Notes: generated by a model from the letters alone, not told the origin. Shown: positions 17,374 to 26,772, counted from the stretch's first letter. The stretch: DNA of 64,000 nucleotides from Micromonospora_G sp044458865 (GCF_044458865.1 NZ_JBITIH010000008.1:62001-126000), one strand, 5' to 3'. Program-made: numbers and translations.

Positions 17374-18429
17374 GTGACAAAACCACGCAGCCGCAGCTCG
17401 CGCCAGGCGGACATCGCGCGCGAGGCCGGCGTCTCCCAGTCGACCGTGTCCATGGTGCTCAGCGGCTCCGGAGACCTCGCGAGGATCTCGACCGAGACTC
17501 AGCGGCGGGTGCTCAGCGCGGCCCGCCGGCTGCGCTACACCTCGGTCGGGCCGCAGCGCACCGGCGGAACCGGCACCCGCAACGCACCACTTCTGCTTGG
17601 CGTGCACACCTTCGAACCGATCTTTCCCACCAGTGCCCGCGACTACTACTTCGAGTTCCTCAAGGGGATCGAGGAGCAGGCTGGGATCGAGGGCTGCAAC
17701 CTGGTGCTGTTCACCGCGGCCCAGAACGAGGACGGCGTCCGTCGCATCTACCAGGGCTCGGTCAACGGGCTCCGGCAGGCGGCGGGCAGCCTGCTGCTCG
17801 GTCACCACGCCAACCGGGACGACCTCGCCCAACTCGCCGGTGACGGACACCCCTTCGTCTACATCGGGCACCGTGAAGTGCCCGGGACGGAGATCGCCTA
17901 CGTCGGCGGCGACTACCGGGGGGCGACCGGACGGATCGTCGACGACCTGGTGGCGATGGGGCACCGTACCTTCGCGTACCTCGGCGAGGCGGTGCGCTAC
18001 GAGCCACAGGTCGATCGTTGGGAGGGCTTCGCGGCGGCACTGGACCGCTTCGGACTCGCCATCCCCGCACCGGCGATCGGCCGGCCGGAGGAGCTGACCG
18101 CCCAGTGGCTCGACGACACGGTCCGGGCGGGTGCCACCGCCATCCTGGTCGAGTCGGTCAGCCTGCTGCGCGTCCTGGCCGCCATGATCCGCCTGCGCGG
18201 CCTGAGCATTCCACAGGACCTCTCGGTCATCCTGCTGGTCGACGTCCCCGCCGAGGAGGGGAACGAGCGGTGGGCCTCGCTGCGGATCCCCCGCAACGCG
18301 ATGGGACGCCGGGCGGTACGACTACTCACCTCGCTGCTCACCGACCCGACAGGAGATCACGAACAGCAGATCCTGCTCCCCTGCACGCACACTCTCGGAT
18401 CGACCGTCGCCCCACCCCGGGTGCTCTGA
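17374..18429 (+). CDS. LacI-family transcriptional regulator
   Basis: A 351-residue repressor-type protein. It has an N-terminal LacI helix-turn-helix (QADIAREAGVSQSTVSMVLS at about residues 11-30) with the usual hinge RRLRYT. A periplasmic-binding-protein-like sugar sensor domain follows (LLLGVHTFEPIF onward). The GTG start has AGGAGG eight bases upstream. As the last gene of the plus-strand arm it most likely controls both arms of the divergent glycan locus through the palindromes at 15621-15637 and 15742-15755. The inducer would be the sugar imported by the LplABC transporter, which is inferred. Confidence 0.9.
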   Translation: MTKPRSRSSRQADIAREAGVSQSTVSMVLSGSGDLARISTETQRRVLSAARRLRYTSVGPQRTGGTGTRNAPLLLGVHTFEPIFPTSARDYYFEFLKGIEEQAGIEGCNLVLFTAAQNEDGVRRIYQGSVNGLRQAAGSLLLGHHANRDDLAQLAGDGHPFVYIGHREVPGTEIAYVGGDYRGATGRIVDDLVAMGHRTFAYLGEAVRYEPQVDRWEGFAAALDRFGLAIPAPAIGRPEELTAQWLDDTVRAGATAILVESVSLLRVLAAMIRLRGLSIPQDLSVILLVDVPAEEGNERWASLRIPRNAMGRRAVRLLTSLLTDPTGDHEQQILLPCTHTLGSTVAPPRVL

Positions 18430-18441
18430 GTCGGGTCCGCT

Positions 18442-18482
18442 CACCGGTCGTCCTGGCCCGGCTCAGGTCCGGACGACCGGTG
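18442..18482. terminator. Bidirectional hairpin terminator
   Basis: Perfect 12-bp arms CACCGGTCGTCC (18442-18453) and GGACGACCGGTG (18471-18482) with a 17-base loop lie between the convergent LacI and ABC permease genes. There is no T-run, as is usual in actinobacteria. Confidence 0.6.
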
Positions 18483-18496
18483 GGCGTGCACCGCCG

Positions 18497-19336
18497 TCAG
18501 CGCTTGTTGCGGTAGAGGTACATGGTGACCGGGCCGAAGATCCCGACCAGGACCAGGCAGGCGAGCAGGACCGCACCGATCTGGCCGGTGGTGGCCTCGC
18601 CGGCCATCAGGCCGCGGACCGCGGTCGCCGCGTGACTGATCGGGTTGGCCCGCACCGCCGCCTCCAACCAGCCCGGCATGGTGCTCGGGTCGACGAAGAT
18701 GTTGCTGCCGAAGGTGAGCGGGAAGAGCACCAGCATGCTCACCCCCATCACCGAGTTCTGTGTCCGCAGCAGCAGGCCGAACATGGTCCAGACCCAGGTC
18801 AGGCTGAACGAGAAGAGCAGCACCAGGAGCACCCCGAGCAGCACGCCGATCGCGCCGCCACCGGGGCGGAAGCCGAGGGCCAGCCCCAGTCCGATGACCA
18901 CGGCGGAGGCGAGGGCGTAGCGGAGGGCATCGCCGAGCAGGGCGCCGACGATCGCCGACGGCCGCCAGATCGGCAGCGTACGGAACCGGTCGAAGATCCC
19001 CTTGGTGATGTCGTTGTTCAGCGTCATCCCGGTGTACATGGTGATCATGACGACGGTCTGGAGCAGGATGCCCGGCAGCAGATATTGCAGGTAGTCGCGA
19101 GGTGAACCGGCCAGCGCACCGCCGAGCAGATAGGTGAAGATCAGCGTCAGCATCACCGGGAAGATGGTGACGTCGAAGAGCTGCTCCGGCACGTGCCGGA
19201 TCTTGCGCATGGCCCGCCAGCCGAAGGTCACCGAGGCGGAGAGCGCGCTCGGCCTGGGCGGACGGGAGCGGGTGGCGAGCACCGCCCGCAGCGCGTCCTC
19301 GTCCACCGGACGGGCGGTCGTCGTCGTACTGGTCAT
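18497..19336 (-). CDS. ABC-2 type exporter permease, DrrB-like
   Basis: Membrane subunit of an ABC-2 exporter, 279 residues. It has about six hydrophobic segments (LTLIFTYLLGGALAG, ILLQTVVMITMYTGM, AVVIGLGLALGF, VLLVLLFSFSLTWVW, LVLFPLTFGSNIFV and LLACLVLVGIFGPV). The DrrB family pumps out drugs, antibiotics or lipids. Its ATG overlaps the stop of the ATPase gene by four bases (ATGA), so both subunits are coupled. The exported compound is not indicated; the nearest genes are unrelated to biosynthesis of natural products. Confidence 0.88.
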   Translation of the reverse strand: MTSTTTTARPVDEDALRAVLATRSRPPRPSALSASVTFGWRAMRKIRHVPEQLFDVTIFPVMLTLIFTYLLGGALAGSPRDYLQYLLPGILLQTVVMITMYTGMTLNNDITKGIFDRFRTLPIWRPSAIVGALLGDALRYALASAVVIGLGLALGFRPGGGAIGVLLGVLLVLLFSFSLTWVWTMFGLLLRTQNSVMGVSMLVLFPLTFGSNIFVDPSTMPGWLEAAVRANPISHAATAVRGLMAGEATTGQIGAVLLACLVLVGIFGPVTMYLYRNKR

Positions 19337-20307
19337 ACCGGCACCTCCTCGATGCTCTCCTGGGCGCCGTCCTCGGCGGGGTGGCCGGTCAGGGCGAGAA
19401 AGACCTCGTCGAGACTCGGCTGCCCGAGCGAGAAGTCGGTGACCGCGAGCCCGGCCCGGGTCAGCTCGGTGAGCGCGGTCGCCACCCGTGCCGGGTCGGC
19501 GACCCGGGCCGAGAGGGCCAGCGGGTCGGACTCCAGCACCACCGGCACGCCCAGCGCCTCGGTGAGCACCAGCTCGGCCGCGGTCCGCTGCTCGGCCTCA
19601 CGCAGCCGGACCCGTACGGCGCCGGCACCGACCGACGCCTTGAGTTCGCCGCTGGTCCCCTCGGCGATCACCCGCCCGTGGTCGATCACCGCGATCCGGT
19701 CCGCGAGCTGGTCCGCCTCCTCCAGGTACTGCGTGGTGAGCAGCACGGTGGTGCCGGAGGCGACCAGCGCCCGGACGATGTCCCAGACCTGGTTGCGGCT
19801 GCGCGGGTCGAGACCGGTGGTCGGCTCGTCCAGGAAGAGCAGATCCGGGGTGACCACGATGCTCGCCGCGATGTCGAGCCGGCGCCGCATCCCGCCGGAG
19901 TATGTCTTGACCAGCCGCCCGGCCGCCTCGGTCAGCCCGAACGCGGCCAGCAGCTCGTCGGCCCGCCGCCCCGCCGCCCCCCAACCGAAGCCGAGCAGCC
20001 GGGCGAGCATCAGCAGGTTCTCCCGGCCGGTCAGTTCGTCGTCGACCGAGGCGTACTGCCCGGTCAGGCCGACCCGGGCGCGTACGGCGTCGGCCTCGCG
20101 GACGATGTCGTGTCCGAAGACCCGCCCCGTGCCGCCATCCGGGCGTAACAGGGTGGCGAGCATCCGGATGGTGGTGGTCTTTCCCGCGCCGTTCGGCCCG
20201 AGGAATCCGTAGACCGTGCCGGCCGGCACCGCAAGGTCAACACCGTCGACCGCCCGATTGGCGCCAAATATCTTCACAAGTCCGGACGTTTCAATGGCAA
20301 AATCCAC
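19333..20307 (-). CDS. ABC exporter ATPase, DrrA-like
   Basis: Nucleotide-binding subunit, 324 residues from the chosen start. Walker A is GPNGAGKTTT near residues 37-46, the ABC signature is YSGGMRRRLD, Walker B is LLFLDEPTTGLDP, and the switch His is in LLTTQYLEEAD. A C-terminal regulatory part typical of DrrA/CcmA-like daunorubicin-resistance ATPases follows. An ATG 30 bases further upstream (20337) is possible. The GTG at 20307 is preferred because TATAAC lies seven bases before it, the leaderless arrangement also seen at other genes in this window, and because homologues begin near DFAIETSGLVK. It drives the DrrB-like permease. Confidence 0.85.
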   Translation of the reverse strand: MDFAIETSGLVKIFGANRAVDGVDLAVPAGTVYGFLGPNGAGKTTTIRMLATLLRPDGGTGRVFGHDIVREADAVRARVGLTGQYASVDDELTGRENLLMLARLLGFGWGAAGRRADELLAAFGLTEAAGRLVKTYSGGMRRRLDIAASIVVTPDLLFLDEPTTGLDPRSRNQVWDIVRALVASGTTVLLTTQYLEEADQLADRIAVIDHGRVIAEGTSGELKASVGAGAVRVRLREAEQRTAAELVLTEALGVPVVLESDPLALSARVADPARVATALTELTRAGLAVTDFSLGQPSLDEVFLALTGHPAEDGAQESIEEVPV

Positions 20308-20320
20308 GCCCACCGTTATA
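20308..20320 (-). promoter_or_regulatory. Putative leaderless promoter of the DrrA-like gene
   Basis: On the minus strand TATAAC (20315-20320) is followed by seven bases and then the GTG at 20307. No ribosome binding site is present, consistent with a leaderless transcript. Confidence 0.4.
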
Positions 20321-20352
20321 CCAACCCGGTCGGACATTCAGCCGCTTAAAAG

Positions 20353-20408
20353 CGAAAGGAAGGGGCCCTTGTTATCGCCTAGGCGATAACAAGGGCCCCT
20401 TCCTTTCG
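20353..20408. repeat. Perfect 56-bp palindrome, GGAAGGGGCCC repeat family copy 1
   Basis: A perfect palindrome with 28-bp arms, starting CGAAAGGAAGGGGCCC and centred on CGCCTAGGCG. It sits between the start of the DrrA-like gene and the end of pgm, five bases before the pgm stop codon on the minus strand. It is probably used as the pgm terminator. It belongs to the same dispersed family as copies at 39010-39065 and 45516-45575, sharing GGAAGGG, CCCTTGT and CGATAACA blocks. Confidence 0.85.
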
Positions 20409-20413
20409 TATGG

Positions 20414-22060
20414 TCAGGCTTTGTCGAGGACCTCGGTGACGAGGGCGCGGGCCTCCTCCTGGATCCGGGTCAGGTGCTCCGGGCCCTGGAACGACTCCGC
20501 ATAGATCTTGTAGACGTCCTCGGTGCCGGACGGGCGGGCGGCGAACCAACCGGATTCGGTGGTGACCTTCAACCCGCCGATCGGCGCCCCGTTGCCCGGC
20601 GCGTTGGTCAGCGTCGCGGTGATCGGCTCACCGGCGAGTTCGGTCGCGGTCACCTGCTCCGGCGACAGCTTGCTCAGCGCCGCCTTCTGCGCCCGGTCGG
20701 CCGGGGCGTCGATCCGGGCGTACGCCGGCTCGCCGAACCGGGCCACCAGATCGGCGTAGTGCTCGCTCGGGGAGCGGCCGGTGCTCGCCTGGATCTCCGC
20801 GGCGAGCAGGCAGAGCAGGATGCCGTCCTTGTCGGTGGTCCAGACCGAGCCGTCATGGCGTAGGAAGGAGGCGCCCGCGCTCTCCTCGCCGCCGAACCCC
20901 ACCGAGCCGTCCAGCAGCCCCGGGACGAACCACTTGAAGCCCACCGGCACCTCGATGAGGGTGCGCCCGAGGTCGGCCGCGACCCGGTCGATCATCGAGG
21001 AGGAGACCAGCGTCTTGCCGATCGCGGCCTGCGGGGACCACTGCGAGCGGGTCCGGAACAGGTGCGCGATGGCGACGGTCAGATAGTGGTTGGGGTTCAT
21101 CAGTCCGGCGTCCGGCGTGACGATGCCGTGCCGGTCAGCGTCAGCGTCGTTGCCGGTGGCGATCTGGTAGTCGGCCCGCGCGGCGATCAGCGAGGCCATC
21201 GCGTACGGCGACGAGCAGTCCATCCGGATCTTGCCGTCCCAGTCCAGGGTCATGAACCGCCAGGTCGGGTCGACGGCCGGATTGACCACGGTCAGCTCCA
21301 GCTTGTGCCGCTCGGCGATCTCCCCCCAGTAGCCGACGCTCGCCCCACCGAGCGGGTCGGCGCCGATCCGCACCCCGGCCGCCCGGACCGCCGCCAGGTC
21401 GACCACCGAGGGCAGGTCGTCGACGTACGCGCCGAGGAAGTCGTACCGGCCGGTGGTCTGCGCCGCCCGGGCCCGCGCGTACGGGATCCGCTGCACCCCG
21501 GCGAGCCCGTCGGTCAGGAGTTGGTTGGCCCGGTCCTGGATCCAGCGGGTGGCGTCGGTGTCCGCCGGCCCGCCGTGGGTGGGGTTGTACTTGAAGCCAC
21601 CGTCGCTCGGCGGGTTGTGCGACGGGGTGACCACGATGCCGTCGGCGAGGCCGCTGGTCCGACCCCGGTTGTGGGTCAGGATCGCGTGTGAGAGCGCCGG
21701 GGTGGGGGTGTAGCCGTCCCGACTGTCGATCAGCACGGTCACCCCGTTGGCGGCCAGCACCTCCAGCGCGGTCACCGTCGCCGGTTCGGAGAGCGCGTGC
21801 GTGTCCCGAGCCAGGAAGAGCGGGCCGTCGACCCCCTGTTCGCGCCGGTATTCGCAGGTGGCCTGCGTGATCGCGGCGATGTGGTCGGCGTTGAACGCGG
21901 TGCTCAGACTCGACCCGCGGTGCCCGGACGTGCCGAACGCGACCTGTTGGCCGGGGTCGGCCGGGTCGGGGTGCTCGGTGTAGTACGCGGTGACGAGGTG
22001 CGGTACGTCGACCAGGTCACCGGGTGACGCGGGCTGACCGGCGCGGGCGTGGACCGACAT
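20414..22060 (-). CDS. pgm: Phosphoglucomutase, alpha-D-glucose specific
   Basis: Interconverts glucose-1-phosphate and glucose-6-phosphate, linking central metabolism to glycogen precursors. The length of 548 residues equals that of the E. coli Pgm class. The phospho-serine loop is TPSHNPPSDGG near residue 150, the metal-binding loop is NDADADRHG, and a C-terminal phosphate-binding motif RPSGTEDVYK is present. The ATG is preceded by AGGAGGAG about ten bases upstream. It lies next to glgC on the same strand, with a 68-bp gap, and so supplies the glucose-1-phosphate that GlgC activates. The palindrome at 20353-20408 follows the stop codon. Confidence 0.95.
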   Translation of the reverse strand: MSVHARAGQPASPGDLVDVPHLVTAYYTEHPDPADPGQQVAFGTSGHRGSSLSTAFNADHIAAITQATCEYRREQGVDGPLFLARDTHALSEPATVTALEVLAANGVTVLIDSRDGYTPTPALSHAILTHNRGRTSGLADGIVVTPSHNPPSDGGFKYNPTHGGPADTDATRWIQDRANQLLTDGLAGVQRIPYARARAAQTTGRYDFLGAYVDDLPSVVDLAAVRAAGVRIGADPLGGASVGYWGEIAERHKLELTVVNPAVDPTWRFMTLDWDGKIRMDCSSPYAMASLIAARADYQIATGNDADADRHGIVTPDAGLMNPNHYLTVAIAHLFRTRSQWSPQAAIGKTLVSSSMIDRVAADLGRTLIEVPVGFKWFVPGLLDGSVGFGGEESAGASFLRHDGSVWTTDKDGILLCLLAAEIQASTGRSPSEHYADLVARFGEPAYARIDAPADRAQKAALSKLSPEQVTATELAGEPITATLTNAPGNGAPIGGLKVTTESGWFAARPSGTEDVYKIYAESFQGPEHLTRIQEEARALVTEVLDKA

Positions 22061-22128
22061 CGGCGTGTTCTCCTCCTGGCTCTGGCGCGGAGCCTGCTGT
22101 GCTGCGGCGCCGAGTGTATGAGCTGACC

Positions 22129-23361
22129 TTACGGCTCGACCCGGTGGCCCTTTCCGATGACGACGATCCCGGCCTCGGAGACGGTGTAGCGGGCCCGGTC
22201 ACGCTCCAGGTCGACGCCGATCTCGGCCCCCTCGGGGACCACCACGTTCTTGTCCAGGATCGCGTTGCGCACCACCGCGTGCCGGCCGATGTCCACGCCC
22301 TCCATCAGCACCGAGCCCTCGACGTGCGCCCACGAGTTCACCCGCACGTTCGGCGAGACCACCGAGTTCTCCACCAGCGCCCCGGAGACCACCACGCCGG
22401 GCGAGATCATCGAGCCCACGGCGCGTCCCACCCGCTCCTGCCAGCCATGCACGAACTTCGCCGGTGGCCACGGCGGGTGGTCGGTGTAGATCGGCCAGGC
22501 CGAGTTGTAGAGGTTGAAGATCGGGTGGATGGCGATCAGGTCCATGTGCGCCTCGTAGAACGAGTCGAGCGTCCCGACGTCGCGCCAGTAGCCCTGGTCC
22601 CGCTCGGTGCTGCCCGGCACCTCGTTGTCGCGGAAGTCGTAGACGTTCGCCTCGCCCCGGTCGACGAGCATCGGGATGATGCTGCCGCCCATGTCGTGCC
22701 GGCTGGCCTTGTCCGCCGCGTCGCGCTCGACCGCCTCGCAGAGCACCTTGGTGGTGAAGACGTAGTTGCCCATCGAGGCGTAGATCTCCCCCGGTGCGTC
22801 CGGCAGCCCCCGGGCGTCGGTGGGCTTCTCCCGGAACGCCTGGATCCGGCGGCCGTCGGGTCCCACCTCGATGACACCGAACTGGTCGGCCTGGTGCAGC
22901 GGCTGGCGGATCCCGGCGACGGTGACGCCGGCTCCGGAGGCGATGTGGTCGGCCACCATCTGCCGGGGGTCCATCCGGTAGATGTGGTCCGCGCCGAACA
23001 CGATCACGTAGTCCGGCTTCTCGTCGTTGATCAGGTTGAAGCTCTGGTAGATCGCGTCCGCCGAGCCGGCGAACCACCAGGGTCCACGGCGCTGCTGGGC
23101 GGGGACCGGGGCGACGTAGTTGCCGAGCAGGTTCGACATCCGCCAGGTCATGGTGACGTGCCGGTCGAGTGAGTGCGACTTGTACTGGGTCAGCACGACG
23201 ATCTTGAGATAACCGCCGTTGGCCAGGTTGGAGAGAACGAAGTCGATCATTCGGTACATGCCGCCGAACGGCACGGCCGGCTTGGCCCGGTCGGCGGTGA
23301 GCGGCATCAGGCGCTTGCCCTCGCCGCCGGCCAGGACGATGGCGAGGACCTTCGGCGACAT
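22129..23361 (-). CDS. glgC: Glucose-1-phosphate adenylyltransferase
   Basis: Makes ADP-glucose from ATP and glucose-1-phosphate, the first committed step of bacterial alpha-glucan synthesis. It has 410 residues. The nucleotide-binding motif VLAGGEGKRLMPLT is near residues 9-22, AKPAVPFGG follows, and the sugar-phosphate-binding region includes YASMGNYVF. A C-terminal left-handed beta-helix (VVSGALVENSVVSPNVRVNS) carries hexapeptide repeats. It is divergent from glgM over a 72-bp gap, the same arrangement as in mycobacteria (Rv1213/Rv1212c). No ribosome binding site is seen; TAGCGT six bases before the ATG suggests a leaderless mRNA. Confidence 0.96.
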   Translation of the reverse strand: MSPKVLAIVLAGGEGKRLMPLTADRAKPAVPFGGMYRMIDFVLSNLANGGYLKIVVLTQYKSHSLDRHVTMTWRMSNLLGNYVAPVPAQQRRGPWWFAGSADAIYQSFNLINDEKPDYVIVFGADHIYRMDPRQMVADHIASGAGVTVAGIRQPLHQADQFGVIEVGPDGRRIQAFREKPTDARGLPDAPGEIYASMGNYVFTTKVLCEAVERDAADKASRHDMGGSIIPMLVDRGEANVYDFRDNEVPGSTERDQGYWRDVGTLDSFYEAHMDLIAIHPIFNLYNSAWPIYTDHPPWPPAKFVHGWQERVGRAVGSMISPGVVVSGALVENSVVSPNVRVNSWAHVEGSVLMEGVDIGRHAVVRNAILDKNVVVPEGAEIGVDLERDRARYTVSEAGIVVIGKGHRVEP

Positions 23362-23373
23362 GTACCGACGCTA
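23362..23373 (-). promoter_or_regulatory. Putative leaderless promoter of glgC
   Basis: Minus-strand TAGCGT (23368-23373), six bases, then the glgC ATG at 23361. It fits a TAnnnT -10 element placing transcription start at or next to the start codon. Confidence 0.5.
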
Positions 23374-23420
23374 ACCACAGCCAGCCGTTCGCACCAGTCG
23401 TACGAGGCAACATGCTGGAC

Positions 23421-23433
23421 TAGTGTGCGGAAC
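23421..23433 (+). promoter_or_regulatory. Putative leaderless promoter of glgM
   Basis: TAGTGT (23421-23426), seven bases, then GTG at 23434, with no Shine-Dalgarno sequence. Together with the glgC element it makes a compact divergent leaderless promoter pair. Confidence 0.5.
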
Positions 23434-24666
23434 GTGGCCGAAACCGCTCCGTACGACGGACGACTCCGGATCGACCTGCTCACCCGCGAGTACCCGCCCG
23501 AGGTGTACGGCGGAGCCGGGGTGCACGTGGAGTACCTCGCCCGGGAACTGCGCCGCCTGGCCGACCTGCGGGTGCACTGCTTCGGCGCGCCGCGTACCGG
23601 CCCGGACGACCCCGCCGGGGTGACCGCGTACCCCGAGCCGGTCGAGCTGGCCGGCGCCAACCCGGCGCTGCGCACCATGGGCGTCGACCTGGCCATGGCC
23701 GCCGGATGCGCCGGCACCGACCTGGTGCACAGCCACACCTGGTACGCCAACCTCGCCGGCCACGTCGCCAAGCTGCTGCACGGGGTGCCGCACGTGGTGA
23801 CGGTGCACAGCCTGGAGCCGCTGCGGCCGTGGAAGGCCGAGCAGCTCGGCGGCGGCTACGCCCTCTCCTCCTGGTGCGAACGGACCGCGCTGGGCGCCGC
23901 CGACGCGGTGATCGCCGTCTCCGCGGGTATGAAACGCGACCTGCTCGCCGCCTACCCGGAGGTGCCGGCCGAACGGGTCCGGGTGGTCCACAACGGGATC
24001 GACACCCGGCAGTACGCCCCCGACCCCGGCACCGACGTGCTGCGCCGCCTCGGCGTGGACCCGGACCGACCGAGCGTGACGTACGTCGGTCGGGTGACCC
24101 GGCAGAAGGGCCTGCCGTACCTGCTCCGGGCGGCCCGGTCACTGCCGCCGGAGACCCAACTGGTGCTGCTCGCCGGCGCCCCGGACACGGCGGAGATCGC
24201 GGCCGAGGTGGAGTCGTTGGTGGCGGAACTGCGCGCCACCCGGGACGGGGTGGTCTGGGTGGCCGAGATGCTGCCCAAGCACGAGGTGATCCAGGTGTTG
24301 AGCCACACCACCGTCTTCGCCTGCCCGTCGGTCTACGAGCCGATGGGGATCGTCAACCTGGAGGCGATGGCCTGCGAGACGGCCGTGGTCGCCACCGCCA
24401 CCGGCGGCATTCCCGAGGTGGTCGCCGACGGGGAGACCGGTCTGCTCGTCGGGATCGAACAGGCCGACGACGGCACCGGTACGCCGCTGGTGCCCGAACG
24501 CTTCGTCGCCGACCTGGCGGCGGCGCTCAACACCCTGCTCGCGGACCCGGACCGGGCGGCCGAGTTCGGCAGGGCGGGGCGGAGCCGGGCGGTGGAGCAC
24601 TTCTCCTGGGACGCCATCGCCGATCGGACGATGGGGGTCTACCGCTCGGTGCTCCCGGTCACCTGA
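23434..24666 (+). CDS. glgM: GT4 glucosyltransferase, maltose-1-phosphate synthase / glycogen synthase
   Basis: A 410-residue GT4 enzyme of the actinobacterial GlgA/GlgM family. In mycobacteria the orthologue uses ADP-glucose and glucose-1-phosphate to make alpha-maltose-1-phosphate, the donor for GlgE. Visible motifs are EYPPEVYGGAGVHVEYL at the N-terminus, VHNGIDTRQYAP, YVGRVTRQKGLPYL, and the donor-site loop CPSVYEPMGIVNLEAMAC. The GTG at 23434 is chosen because TAGTGT lies seven bases upstream. GTG at 23425 is possible, and the frame stays open through glgC on the other strand but is not coding there. glgE starts 88 bp downstream. Confidence 0.92.
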   Translation: MAETAPYDGRLRIDLLTREYPPEVYGGAGVHVEYLARELRRLADLRVHCFGAPRTGPDDPAGVTAYPEPVELAGANPALRTMGVDLAMAAGCAGTDLVHSHTWYANLAGHVAKLLHGVPHVVTVHSLEPLRPWKAEQLGGGYALSSWCERTALGAADAVIAVSAGMKRDLLAAYPEVPAERVRVVHNGIDTRQYAPDPGTDVLRRLGVDPDRPSVTYVGRVTRQKGLPYLLRAARSLPPETQLVLLAGAPDTAEIAAEVESLVAELRATRDGVVWVAEMLPKHEVIQVLSHTTVFACPSVYEPMGIVNLEAMACETAVVATATGGIPEVVADGETGLLVGIEQADDGTGTPLVPERFVADLAAALNTLLADPDRAAEFGRAGRSRAVEHFSWDAIADRTMGVYRSVLPVT

Positions 24667-24740
24667 TCAAGGAAACCGCCCCGGGCTGCGGTGGAACCGG
24701 ACGATCGGATTTCAACCGGGCGGCGGGGCGGCCGGGGCAG

Positions 24741-24753
24741 TAGGTTGGCAACC
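24741..24753 (+). promoter_or_regulatory. Putative leaderless promoter of glgE
   Basis: TAGGTT (24741-24746), seven bases (GGCAACC), then the GTG at 24754. It has the same geometry as glgM. No ribosome binding site lies within the usual distance. Confidence 0.5.
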
Positions 24754-26768
24754 GTGACGGGACGGTTTCCGATCGAAGAGATCACCCCGGCGGTGGCGTG
24801 CGGTCGCTATCCCGCCAAGGCGGTGGTGGGCGAACTGGTGCCGGTCAGCGCACGGGCCTACCGGGAGGGGCATCGGGCGCTCGGCTGCAACGTCGTCTGG
24901 ACCGGCCCGGACGGCGTGTCACGGCCGTTCACCCGGATGCGCCCCGAGTGGGACGACCGGTGGTACGCGACCATCGCGCCGGACGCCGTCGGCGCCTGGA
25001 CGTACGCCGTCGAGGCGTTCGACGACCCGTACCTGACCTGGCGCGACGCGGTCACCAAGAAGACCGCGGCCGGGCAGGACGTGGCCGAACTCGGCAACGA
25101 CCTCGCCGAGGGAGCGGCGCTGATGGACGCCGCGTCGGCACTGGTCCCGTCCGACGCACAAGGCGACGTGAAGGCCGCCGCGGCGGCGCTGCGCGATCCG
25201 GAGTTACCGCTGCACCTGCGCCTGCGCCCCGCCCTCGACCTGGCCGGGCTGCTCTGGGAACACCCGGTGCGGCGCCTGGTCACCCGGAGCGACGAGTATC
25301 CACTCTGGACCGATCGGCCACGCGCCCTCTTCTCCGCCTGGTACGAGTTCTTTCCCCGCTCCGAGGGGATCGCCCCGCCGACCGAGGGCGATCCGGCCGC
25401 ACACGGCACCTTCGCCAGCGCCGCCAGCCGACTGCCGGGCGTCGCCGCGATGGGCTTCGACGTGCTCTACCTGCCGCCGATCCACCCGATCGGCCGGGTC
25501 AACCGCAAGGGCCGCGACAACTCCCTGACCGCCTCGGCCGACGACGTCGGCTCGCCCTGGGCGATCGGCGCCGCCGAGGGCGGTCACGACGCGATCCACC
25601 CCGAGCTCGGCACCGCCGAGGACTTCCGGCGGTTCGTCGCCACGGCCGGCGAACTCGGCCTCGAAGTCGCGATGGACCTGGCACTACAGGCCGCCCCGGA
25701 CCACCCCTGGGTGACCGCACACCCGGAGTGGTTCACCACCCTCGCCGACGGGTCGATCGCGTACGCGGAGAACCCGCCCAAGAAATACCAGGACATCTAC
25801 CCGCTCGACTTCGACCGGGACCCGGAGGGGATCCGGGCCGAGATCCTGCGGGTCGTCACCCACTGGGTCGGGCAGGGCATCCGGATCTTCCGGGTGGACA
25901 ACCCGCACACCAAACCGTTCGACTTCTGGGAGTGGCTGATCCGCGAGGTCAAGGCCCTCGATCCGGAGGTGCTCTTCCTCGCCGAGGCGTTCACCCGGCC
26001 CGCCGTCATGCACGGCCTCGGCAAGATCGGCTTCACCCAGTCGTACACCTATTTCAGTTGGCGCAACAGCGCCGACGAACTGCGCGAGTACTGCGCCGAA
26101 CTGCTGGCGGCGGCGGACTACATGCGGCCGAACTTCTGGCCCAACACGCCGGACATCCTGCCCGAGCCGCTCCAGCACGGCGTACCGTCGATCTTCAAGA
26201 TCCGTACGGTGCTGGCCAGCCTCCTCTCCCCCTCCTGGGGCATCTACGCCGGCTTCGAACTCCTCGAACACGAGGCACTGCCCGGCGGCGAGGAGTACCG
26301 GAACAGCGAGAAGTTCGAACTGCGACCCCGGGACTGGACGGCAGCCGAAGCCGAGGGCCGGTCCCTGGCCCCGTTCATCGCCCGGCTCAACGCCGTACGC
26401 CGAAAGAACCCGGCGCTGCACTGGCTGCGCAACCTGCGGTTCCACCACAGCGACAACCCACAACTGCTCTGCTGGTCCAAACGGGACCCGCAGACCGGCA
26501 ACACCGTGCTGGTGGCCTGCTCACTCGACCCCTACCACGCCCAGTGGGCCAACCTCAGCCTGGACCTGCCCGCACTCGGCCTGGACTGGTCCGACCGGTT
26601 CACCGTCTACGACGAGTTGAGCGGCGCCCGGTACGAGTGGGGCCAGCACAACGTGGTCGGCCTCGACCCGCACCAGCCCGCGCACGTCTTCACCGTGCGA
26701 CACCCCGGCACACCCCCGACCACCGCGCCGAGCACACCCGACCCCGCCCCCTCCCCCGAGACGACGAG

Positions 26769-26772
<4 letters not shown>
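24754..26772 (+). CDS. glgE: Alpha-1,4-glucan:maltose-1-phosphate maltosyltransferase
   Basis: GH13_3 enzyme that extends linear alpha-1,4-glucans with maltosyl units from maltose-1-phosphate. It has 672 residues, the usual length. It carries the N-terminal domain (FPIEEITPAVACGRYPAKAV), the GH13 nucleophile Asp in FRVDNPHTKP near residue 382, the acid/base Glu in FLAEAFTRP near 410, and a substrate loop KYQDIYPLDF. The GTG at 24754 is supported by a leaderless -10. An in-frame ATG at 24691 would add 21 atypical residues. It overlaps glgB by four bases (ATGA), so elongation and branching enzymes are coupled. Confidence 0.96.

Noticed and set aside
20346..20412. CRISPR repeat or phage attachment site at the 56-bp palindrome
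   Set aside because: The copies are single, far apart and symmetric, without spacers or an integrase gene. They behave as REP-like or terminator elements.
24798..26768. Upstream extension of the glgB frame
   Set aside because: It runs through glgE out of phase and encodes Arg-rich nonsense; glgB begins at the ATGA overlap.
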